32,923 nucleotides of DNA from NCBI GenBank assembly GCA_947628255.1, contig CANQZE010000004.1:1-32923 (forward strand). Direction: 5' to 3'. How positions within the stretch are numbered: the first letter of the stretch is position 1; every line of letters begins with the position of its first letter. Under the pieces are notes generated by a model, which ran no database searches, was not told the origin of the DNA, and was given only the letters and a program-made list of their open reading frames with translations. A program made the translations under genes and the position numbers. Positions 8,298 to 14,084 of this stretch are shown in pieces. Origin of the DNA: an uncultured Clostridia bacterium. Lineage in GTDB: Bacteria; Bacillota; Clostridia; Christensenellales; CAG-917.

Positions 8298-8426
8298 TCA
8301 ATTTGCCTGCGCTTTCTTGCCTATCATCCCAAAAACGGACAACAAAAACGCCGTGAACAGCCCCACAAAGGCGGCGCCGCCCACGATCAACGCCAAAACG
8401 CCGAAAACGATCTCAACAAACAACAT
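8298..8426 (-). CDS. 42-aa single-pass membrane protein, first gene of the operon
   Basis: A short reading frame with a clear SD (GAGGTG, 4 nt before ATG): a hydrophobic stretch from residue 2 to about 36 (VEIVFGVLALIVGGAAFVG, then LFTAFLLSVFGMI) and a short basic tail KKAQAN. It lies 16 bp upstream of the CrtO-like gene in the same direction. It is the first gene after the minus-strand promoter at 8589-8617. I do not recognise the family. Its size and place suggest a small subunit or stabiliser of the acyltransferase. Confidence 0.65.
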   Translation of the reverse strand: MLFVEIVFGVLALIVGGAAFVGLFTAFLLSVFGMIGKKAQAN

Positions 8427-8578
8427 ACGCACCTCTTTTGCGGCAAATTCGCCTTGGCTCGCGCCGCAGATCTACGCGCGGGAGCGCGTCTGCCGCTCGG
8501 CGCAAACAGACAAAAAATCGCATACAAATCGCCCTTTTGCCGCGCTTCACCGCCGTAAACGCTCTCCCATTTGACATT

Positions 8579-8652
8579 TTTCGCTAACATTCTAACTTGT
8601 TTGCGTTAATTTGTCAATGTTTTTGCGTTATGTAAATAACGAAATTGCGTTA
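8579..8652. promoter_or_regulatory. Operator: three TTGCGTTA repeats at 22-bp spacing
   Basis: TTGCGTTA occurs at 8601-8608, 8623-8630 and 8645-8652, each exactly 22 bp from the next (two helical turns), with a degenerate TTCGCTAA at 8580-8587. The middle copy is part of a perfect inverted repeat CGTTAT-GTAA-ATAACG (8626-8641). The first copy sits in the spacer of the minus-strand promoter, and the last abuts TATACAAT, the likely -10 of the XRE gene. Probably the binding site of the adjacent XRE regulator. Confidence 0.65.
8589..8617 (-). promoter_or_regulatory. Promoter of the acyltransferase-glycosyltransferase operon
   Basis: On the minus strand TTGACA (8612-8617), a 17-bp spacer and TAGAAT (8589-8594): a near-consensus sigma-A promoter. 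The leader to the 42-aa gene is about 155 nt, with no obvious riboswitch. Confidence 0.7.
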
Positions 8653-8676
8653 TACAATAAAATTGTCGAGGCGCTT

Positions 8677-8973
8677 ATGAATATTATTGACAGAATAAAC
8701 GAATTAAGACTGAGCAGAGGTTGGTCAGTAAACAACCTCGCTATGGAAGCGGGAATCACGCAATCCACGCTGAATTCCGTGATGTCGCGCGGCACCGCTC
8801 CCAAAATAGACACTCTGCAGAGCGTCTGCAACGCGTTTGGCATTTCTCTGGCTCAATTTTTCCTCGAAGATGAAAATATGGAATTGCTCAACGACAGCGA
8901 GCGATTGCTGGTCAACTCTTTCCGCAAACTTCCCAAAGACAAACAGACAGCGCTTTTGGACCTTTTGGCTTGA
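8677..8973 (+). CDS. XRE-family helix-turn-helix transcriptional regulator
   Basis: 98-aa DNA-binding protein with one HTH_3/XRE domain: INELRLSRGWSVNNLAMEAGITQSTLNSVMSRGTAPKIDTLQSVCNAFGISLAQFF, followed by a short acidic and then helical tail. The frame is open upstream to a TTG at 8611, but the ATG at 8677 has a GAGG SD 5 nt upstream and matches normal domain boundaries, and the upstream codons overlap the operator repeats. It is divergent from the glycolipid-type operon and lies directly beside the 22-bp-spaced repeats, so it most likely represses both itself and that operon. No ligand-binding domain is visible. Confidence 0.88.
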   Translation: MNIIDRINELRLSRGWSVNNLAMEAGITQSTLNSVMSRGTAPKIDTLQSVCNAFGISLAQFFLEDENMELLNDSERLLVNSFRKLPKDKQTALLDLLA

Positions 8974-9030
8974 TTTTTTCCTGTAATACAAAATGTTTTC
9001 GCGGCGACTTAGATGACCGCTTTGAACAAA

Positions 9031-9046
9031 AAAACCGCGATATTTG
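9031..9046. repeat. Copy 1 of a 16-bp dispersed repeat
   Basis: AAAACCGCGATATTTG occurs here and again at 11140-11155 and 11281-11296, always in intergenic DNA flanking the GH13 gene. Confidence 0.7.
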
Positions 9047-9057
9047 GAAGAGAAAAG

Positions 9058-9113
9058 AAAAAAACCTCCCGCCGCGCGAGCGTACGGGTATGTGTGCTCA
9101 CGCTCGCGGGAGG
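9058..9113 (-). terminator. Intrinsic terminator of the GH13 gene
   Basis: CCTCCCG (9065-9071) pairs with CGGGAGG (9107-9113), and GCGAGCGT with ACGCTCGC inside it. On the minus strand the stem is followed by seven T (A run 9058-9064). Confidence 0.85.
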
Positions 9114-9125
9114 ATTTTGACGATG

Positions 9126-10829
9126 TTATTCGCTCGTACGCGCGCTTGTGTAGAACACTTTGCCCTCGTACGGCTTTGTCACTGCCGCAAAAGACGCGTT
9201 GTCATACACGGAGAGGATCTCCTGCGCTCCGTCCGGAATGTATTTGGCAAATTTCTTGCAGGGGACGGCTTTGTCGCTGATGTTGAGAATGACGGTGAGC
9301 TTGGAGCCGTCGTCGGCGATCTTGTCATAGACGAAGAGTTGCGGATGCTTTTTGAGATGTATCTCAAATTTGCCGTACACGGCGGCGTCCTTGTACTGCT
9401 TGCGTAGCGCGATTATCTTGCGATAGAAATTGAGCAAGCTGTTCTCGTCCTTCTCTGCCGCCTCGACGTTGACCTCGGTGTAGTTGGGGTTGACGGCGTA
9501 CCAAGGCTCCGCCTCGCTGAAGCCTGCGTTTTTCTCGGCGGACCACTGCACGGGCGTTCTGGCGCAATCGCGAGCCGCGGTGTGCGCGACTTTGAGAATG
9601 TGTTTTTGACTGAATCCGAACTTGCGCATAAGATCGCGCACGCAGAATGTGGACACGTCTTTGAATTGCGCCCACGGGTCAGTGCCTTCGGGATACTTGT
9701 CGAAATAGGGGCAAGTCATACCGATCTCCTGCCCTTGGTAGATGAACTGCGTTCCGCTGAGGAAGGAATACATAATCGCAAGCGCTTTGCCGCTCTCAAC
9801 GCGGAATTTCTCGCTGCCGTAGCGGGAGATGACGCGGGGTTGGTCGTGATTTTCAAGATAGTTGGCGTTCCAGCCCTTTTGATACAGCGTAGTCTGCCAA
9901 TTGTCGTACACTTTTTTGAGCTTTTTGAGGGAGAACGGCGTTTTGATCCAACCTATCAAAATACAATCCGCTTCCATATGTTGAAAACCTATGCACATAT
10001 CAAGCTCTCTCTCGTCCCCGACGACGTAGCCGAGCGCCTTTTGCGGAGTGAGCATAGGCGCCTCGCCCACTTGGAAAGCGTCGTAATCCTTGAGAACTTG
10101 GCGATAATCGCTCAAATATTCGTGGATGTGCGGTCCGTGATTGTAGTGTTCCATACCACGCGAAGCGGGCATAAGCGGGAAGCCGTTGGGAAGCCCGTCC
10201 GCCTTGCTGATCTCGGTGATGACGTCCTCTCTGAAGCCGTCCACGCCCATATCCAACCAAAAACGCATAACTTTTTTGATGTATTCGCGCACGACGGGAT
10301 TGTCGTGATTGAGGTCGGGTTGCTCCTTCGCATACAGGTGCAGGTAGTATTGCCCTCTTTCGGGAACGTACTCCCACGCCGAACCGGGGAATGTGGACAT
10401 CCAATTGTTGGGAGCCTTTTTGCCGTTTTTGCCCTTGCCGTCACGCCAAATATAAAAATCCGTGAACGGCTCTATGCGCTGAACGCTCTTTTTGAACCAC
10501 TCGTGCTGATCCGACGTGTGATTGATGACAAGGTCCATAATCACTTTCAGCCCGCGCTCGTGCGCCGCCGCGAGAACTTCTTTGAACTCGTCCAGCGTGC
10601 CGTATTCGGGATTGATATCGCAATAATCCGCTATATCATAACCGTAATCCGCTTGCGGCGACACGTAAAGCGGCGAAAACCAAATTGCGTCCACGCCCAA
10701 ACTTTTGATGTAATCCAGCTTGCTCATCACACCCTTGAGATCGCCGATCCCGTCGCCGTTGCCGTCCTTGAACGAGCGAGGCCAGATCTGATACATCGAC
10801 ATTTCCTTGAACCACTTTCTCTCTTCCAT
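9126..10829 (-). CDS. GH13 alpha-glucosidase (oligo-1,6-glucosidase type)
   Basis: 567-aa cytosolic enzyme without a signal peptide, hydrolysing terminal alpha-glucosidic bonds of short oligosaccharides. Visible: WPRSFKDGNGDGIGDLKG near 16-33 (Ca-binding loop), DLVINHTSDQHEWF near 99-112, QPDLNHDNP, nucleophile Asp202 in GFREDV, acid/base Glu256 in VGEAP, and Asp329 in ENHDQPR. QPDLN is typical of the oligo-1,6-glucosidase subfamily. An in-frame ATG lies 7 codons upstream at 10850, but only the ATG at 10829 has a good SD (GGAG, 6 nt). Monocistronic between its own promoter (10870-10898) and terminator. With the GH5 protein it suggests feeding on plant or microbial glucans. Confidence 0.93.
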   Translation of the reverse strand: MEERKWFKEMSMYQIWPRSFKDGNGDGIGDLKGVMSKLDYIKSLGVDAIWFSPLYVSPQADYGYDIADYCDINPEYGTLDEFKEVLAAAHERGLKVIMDLVINHTSDQHEWFKKSVQRIEPFTDFYIWRDGKGKNGKKAPNNWMSTFPGSAWEYVPERGQYYLHLYAKEQPDLNHDNPVVREYIKKVMRFWLDMGVDGFREDVITEISKADGLPNGFPLMPASRGMEHYNHGPHIHEYLSDYRQVLKDYDAFQVGEAPMLTPQKALGYVVGDERELDMCIGFQHMEADCILIGWIKTPFSLKKLKKVYDNWQTTLYQKGWNANYLENHDQPRVISRYGSEKFRVESGKALAIMYSFLSGTQFIYQGQEIGMTCPYFDKYPEGTDPWAQFKDVSTFCVRDLMRKFGFSQKHILKVAHTAARDCARTPVQWSAEKNAGFSEAEPWYAVNPNYTEVNVEAAEKDENSLLNFYRKIIALRKQYKDAAVYGKFEIHLKKHPQLFVYDKIADDGSKLTVILNISDKAVPCKKFAKYIPDGAQEILSVYDNASFAAVTKPYEGKVFYTSARTSE

Positions 10830-10869
10830 AATTTTCTCCAAAAGCCCCATCGGGCGTATTTATATAAAT

Positions 10870-10898
10870 ATAATAACGCTTATCTAAATATATTTCAA
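10870..10898 (-). promoter_or_regulatory. Promoter of the GH13 gene
   Basis: On the minus strand TTGAAA (10893-10898), 17 bp, TATTAT (10870-10875). Transcription would start near 10863, just before the two candidate ATGs. Confidence 0.6.
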
Positions 10899-10981
10899 GA
10901 GTCTGCTTGCATTTTGCTCCGCGCTTAGCGCCATTGCGAATGCAAAAGCGATCGCTCTTAACAAACGGCGTGTATATTTGC

Positions 10982-11011
10982 TGTCATTCTGAGCGTAGTC
11001 GAAGAATGACA
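10982..11011. repeat. REP-like palindrome, copy 1
   Basis: TGTCATTCT (10982-10990) and AGAATGACA (11003-11011) form a 9-bp stem around GAGCGTAGTCGA. The first 26 bp recur exactly at 32874-32899. Confidence 0.7.
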
Positions 11012-11079
11012 AGAAAAATAAAGGCTTGGACAATCCCCTCGGTCTGCCGATAATAGGCGGACATCTCCCCTTATAATCA

Positions 11080-11254
11080 CCCCACAAAATTTGACAAGCT
11101 CATTTTGCGGGGACCCCGTGGGCGCCGCGATAGGTTTGTAAAACCGCGATATTTGTTCAAAGACAAGGAAAAGCGCGGTTGTAAACCGCTCAATTTGGAT
11201 GAAGAGCGCTCAGTTACCCCACAAAATCACTACGTAATTTTGCGGGGACCCCGT
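11080..11254. repeat. Two copies of a CCCCACAAAAT hairpin unit
   Basis: CCCCACAAAAT (11080-11090) pairs with ATTTTGCGGGG (11102-11112). The same arms recur at 11217-11227 and 11237-11247, 137 bp later, with different loops. Both copies are followed by ACCCCGT and, about 30 bp on, by AAAACCGCGATATTTG (11140, 11281). A tandem array of two ~140-bp non-coding units. Confidence 0.75.
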
Positions 11255-11280
11255 ATAGCTTAGACTAGCTAGATTTATGT

Positions 11281-11471
11281 AAAACCGCGATATTTGGATG
11301 CTAGGCGCGAAAGAGGCGCCCCGCCGAACCGCCCAATGTACACAGAAGTACATGACGGCGAGGCGGGACGCCTCTGACAAAGCATAGCGCCAAATGGTGG
11401 GTATCCATAGGCACCTGTGCTTTTACACGCCGACCAACACGGACAAAGCATAGCGCCAATAGCGCGGTTTT
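11281..11471. repeat. Structured repeat element downstream of the PepSY gene
   Basis: Outer ends are related inverted sequences: AAAACCGCGATATTTGG at 11281 and, on the other strand, AAAACCGCGCTATTGG ending at 11471. Inside, GAGGCGCCCCGCC (from 11313) pairs with GGCGGGACGCCTC (to 11375), enclosing a TGTAC/GTACA hairpin. An 18-bp direct repeat GACAAAGCATAGCGCCAA stands at 11376-11393 and 11442-11459. The minus-strand reading frame across it (64 codons) just translates these repeats. Confidence 0.6.
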
Positions 11472-13359
11472 AATCGTAGGAGGTTTCCTTCTCAATCACC
11501 GCCCCGGTCGCGGCGTCCACTTCCGCCTCATATTTGAGGTTGCCGATGAAAAACTCGACTTCATAGACCAATCTGAAATCGTCGCGCTCGAGCTTTATCT
11601 TGCGCAGGCTGATCTCTTTTTCTCTGCCGATGAGTTGGAACTCCTTGATGGCAAAATCGAGCGCCTGCTCCTCGGAGATGATGTCAGTGCCGCCGCTGAC
11701 GAACTCGTTGTTTTTGGCAACGGCGCCCGTGGTCGCGTCCACATAATAGTCGTACTCTCTGCCGTCGACGACGACCTCTATTTCATAGACAAATTTGCCG
11801 TTTTCGTACTCGAATTCCACTTTATCGACAAACACGTTTGCCTGCGCGCCGAGATATTCCTTGAGTGCGGCGACGGCCTGTTCTTTTGTGAGCGTCGTTG
11901 TGCCTGTCGAGGGAGGAGCGACGTGATTTTCATCTCGATCTATATCTTGCTCGAGAACCGCTCCCGTGGTTGCGTCGATCTCCGCTTCGTATTCGATGTT
12001 TCCGACATACAGTTTGACGATGTAGCGAAGGACGCCGTCCTCAAACTCCAGCTTGACAATCTGCCTGTCCACGGCGTCTGACGCGAGTTGGAAGATCTGC
12101 AACGCCTTGCTCACGGCTTCCTCTTCGGAGATGACCGCCTCCGAGGGTGCGGCGGCGTTCAGTATTTCGCCCGAGAGTGCGTCCACTTTGTATTCGCGCT
12201 TGACTCCGTTCACTCTCGCCTCGATCTCATAAAAATATTTGCTTCCTTCCTTGTCTATCTCGACTTCGAGGATGTAGATGTCCTCTCCCGCGACCTTCTT
12301 CACCGCGGCGATCGCCTCTTCTCGGGTGATGAACTGCCTGTTCTCGGGCAGAGGCGCGCTCTGTTGCGACTTGACGCTGTCGATTTCGACGTCGAGGATG
12401 GCGCCGTCCTCTGCGGAGATCTCAAACTCGTATTCCGCGCCTTTTGCGAGCAGTTCCACTTCGTACACAAATTGCCCGTCCTCTCTGTCGAGCTTGACTT
12501 TGCGGAAGGTATATTCCGTCCTCGTCTCGCCGTCCTTGAACACGAACGCAAGCGCGATCTCTTTTGCGCTTTCCGCTGTTATATCCTCAAAAAACGCGGG
12601 CGCGTCCGCCTCGAGGGCGCTCTTGGAAAACTTGACGATGTCGCCGCTGACCGCGTCTACGCTGACGTCGTAACGATAGGAGCGGAAATCGAAGCTCGCT
12701 TTGAATATTTTTCTGCCGTCCTCAAACTCGCTTCTCACAACTTTGGTCGAGATGTCGCCCGCCGTCGCTCCCGCCGCCTTGAGCGCCAATGAAAGCGCCG
12801 TCTGCTCGTCGATGTAAGACCCCGTGGGCAGATCTGTCTCAAACTCGATCTCGCTGTCAAGAAGCGTGAAGTCCGCCGCGTCGAAAATATACTCGTATTT
12901 CGCGCCGATCTCCTCGATCTCAACTTTATAAACGTCCTTGCCCATATACTTTTCGCGGTCGAAATCGAATCCCGTCACGCTCTGCGGCGCGAGTCCCGAA
13001 AGCTCGAGCGCCTTTGCATACGCCGTCTCGAGCGGAGAAAGCTCTTCCGCCGTCGTCGCGCTATGCGCTTTGTCCAGAAGGTCCGTCGACTTTTCCACCT
13101 CGAAGTCCTTGCCGACGACATATTCCACGGCGGAATCCTCCGCTATCACCGTGACGACATATTTGTCGCTTGTCCTCTTTGCGGTCTGCGTGACGACGTT
13201 TCCGTCGGGTACAACCGCATTGAACGCCTTCACGACGTCCGTATTTCCTGAAATTGTCGAGGGATGATCTACGTTCGGATCGCACGCCGCGAGAACGCAG
13301 CACGCAAAAACAAGAACAACCGTCGAAAACAGGATCGCCATATGTTTTGTTCTTCTCAT
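11470..13359 (-). CDS. Multi-PepSY-domain lipoprotein
   Basis: 629-aa surface lipoprotein. Signal peptide with lipobox VLAAC (Cys26 lipidated). The start at 13359 has an SD (GAGGTG); the in-frame extension upstream lacks one and would bury the signal peptide. The mature part is about seven PepSY repeats of roughly 75 residues, each with a helix opening like ISEEEAVSKALQ, a strand with FEDG..YEVE, and a close like YEAEIDATTGAVLE. PepSY domains are best known from the propeptides of M4 metalloproteases, where they keep the enzyme inactive. A free-standing lipid-anchored array could restrain or chaperone proteases at the cell surface, possibly the M4 protease at 27312-29696. The protein is very acidic. 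A TATAAT on the minus strand at 13518-13523 may be its promoter. Confidence 0.85.
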   Translation of the reverse strand: MRRTKHMAILFSTVVLVFACCVLAACDPNVDHPSTISGNTDVVKAFNAVVPDGNVVTQTAKRTSDKYVVTVIAEDSAVEYVVGKDFEVEKSTDLLDKAHSATTAEELSPLETAYAKALELSGLAPQSVTGFDFDREKYMGKDVYKVEIEEIGAKYEYIFDAADFTLLDSEIEFETDLPTGSYIDEQTALSLALKAAGATAGDISTKVVRSEFEDGRKIFKASFDFRSYRYDVSVDAVSGDIVKFSKSALEADAPAFFEDITAESAKEIALAFVFKDGETRTEYTFRKVKLDREDGQFVYEVELLAKGAEYEFEISAEDGAILDVEIDSVKSQQSAPLPENRQFITREEAIAAVKKVAGEDIYILEVEIDKEGSKYFYEIEARVNGVKREYKVDALSGEILNAAAPSEAVISEEEAVSKALQIFQLASDAVDRQIVKLEFEDGVLRYIVKLYVGNIEYEAEIDATTGAVLEQDIDRDENHVAPPSTGTTTLTKEQAVAALKEYLGAQANVFVDKVEFEYENGKFVYEIEVVVDGREYDYYVDATTGAVAKNNEFVSGGTDIISEEQALDFAIKEFQLIGREKEISLRKIKLERDDFRLVYEVEFFIGNLKYEAEVDAATGAVIEKETSYD

Positions 13360-13692
13360 TTTTTCACCTCTTTTTGTCGGGGGTCGCCCTTTTTGCATAA
13401 TACACGCAAAGGCGCGGCTTTCGGTTACACTTCCCGACAATATTTTGTTCCCGCGGATCGCGCTCTAAAAAGCCTTTCCGCGCGGGAAATATGTACGATA
13501 TCATATGTCCTAACACTATTATACCTCTTTGCGCGCGAAACAGCGAAATTTTTTTATCCGTTTTTGAGCGTCCCCTCTGAAACTTGCGGCGCAAATGAGC
13601 GCGTTTTGCCGAGCGAGCGCGGAGATATGGAGGTTTTCGACATTTTTCGACAAATATAGACACTCCGTCGCGACGTGAAAAACGCAAAACGG
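13360..13692. other. Intergenic gap, PepSY gene to 50-aa gene
   Basis: About 330 bp. It holds the SD of the PepSY gene and a perfect minus-strand TATAAT at 13518-13523 without a matching -35. Reading frames here have no SD and codon use unlike the neighbours. Nothing else seen. Confidence 0.5.
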
Positions 13693-13721
13693 GTTGACAA
13701 GTCAACTTTGGCAGATATAAG
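13693..13721 (+). promoter_or_regulatory. Promoter with palindrome over the -35 box
   Basis: TTGACA (13694-13699), 16 bp, TATAAG (13716-13721). The -35 lies inside the inverted repeat GTTGAC-AA-GTCAAC (13693-13706), a plausible operator. Confidence 0.6.
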
Positions 13722-13755
13722 CTATAAATGTATAAAAAAAGGAGAAATGTGCAAA

Positions 13756-13908
13756 ATGAAAGAATTGTTGGCTGTTTTAAAAAACTTAGTTTCTCAAAAC
13801 ATTGAAAGCGTCAAAGAAATAACCGACTTGGATGGCCTTGAAAATATGTTTGTTTTCGAGATGGAAAACGGCAAAAAATATGCACTTTCCCTTTTGGAAT
13901 TAGATTGA
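13756..13908 (+). CDS. 50-aa acidic protein of unknown function
   Basis: Begins MKELLAVLKNLVSQ, an amphipathic helix, followed by a short segment reading MFVFEMENGKKYALSLLELD, which looks like a beta-hairpin. AGGAG lies 11 nt before this ATG; an ATG three codons upstream (13747) is only 2 nt from the SD and so less likely. It has its own consensus promoter and a terminator at 13965-13996. A good promoter, an SD and a terminator around an acidic 50-codon frame make a real gene likely. I do not recognise the family. Confidence 0.6.
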   Translation: MKELLAVLKNLVSQNIESVKEITDLDGLENMFVFEMENGKKYALSLLELD

Positions 13909-13964
13909 CGTCTCGGTTTCTGTTTCGCGCTATCCGTTGTTTATCCGTCGCTTTTGACAATATT

Positions 13965-13996
13965 AAATTCCGTTTTTGCAAAAAATCGGAATTTTT
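13965..13996 (+). terminator. Terminator of the 50-aa gene
   Basis: AAATTCCG (13965-13972) pairs with CGGAATTT (13987-13994), with the arms extended by CGTTTTTGC/AAAAAATCG, then a short T run. Confidence 0.65.
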
Positions 13997-14037
13997 GGCA
14001 TAAGCGCCGGTTTCCCCGTTTTTGCTTTTGAAAACTC

Positions 14038-14067
14038 AAAAGCGGCAAGCCTGTGCTTGCCGCTTTT
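14038..14067 (-). terminator. gyrBA terminator
   Basis: Perfect 13-bp stem AAAAGCGGCAAGC / GCTTGCCGCTTTT with a 4-nt loop, 18 bp after the gyrA stop. Its own 3' arm ends in TTTT. Confidence 0.85.
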
Positions 14068-14084
14068 GTCGATTTTTTCGATCT

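Noticed and set aside
9582-10928. Long plus-strand open frame opposite the GH13 gene
   Set aside because: Complementary to a complete GH13 enzyme with all three catalytic residues; no SD and Arg/Val/His-rich composition.
11301-11495. 64-codon minus-strand frame containing LALCFVR twice
   Set aside because: The repeated peptide is just translation of the 18-bp DNA repeat; the frame is non-coding repeat sequence.
13364-13705. 113-codon minus-strand frame upstream of the PepSY gene
   Set aside because: Arg/Lys-rich, no SD, no domain, runs through promoter sequences and into the PepSY leader.
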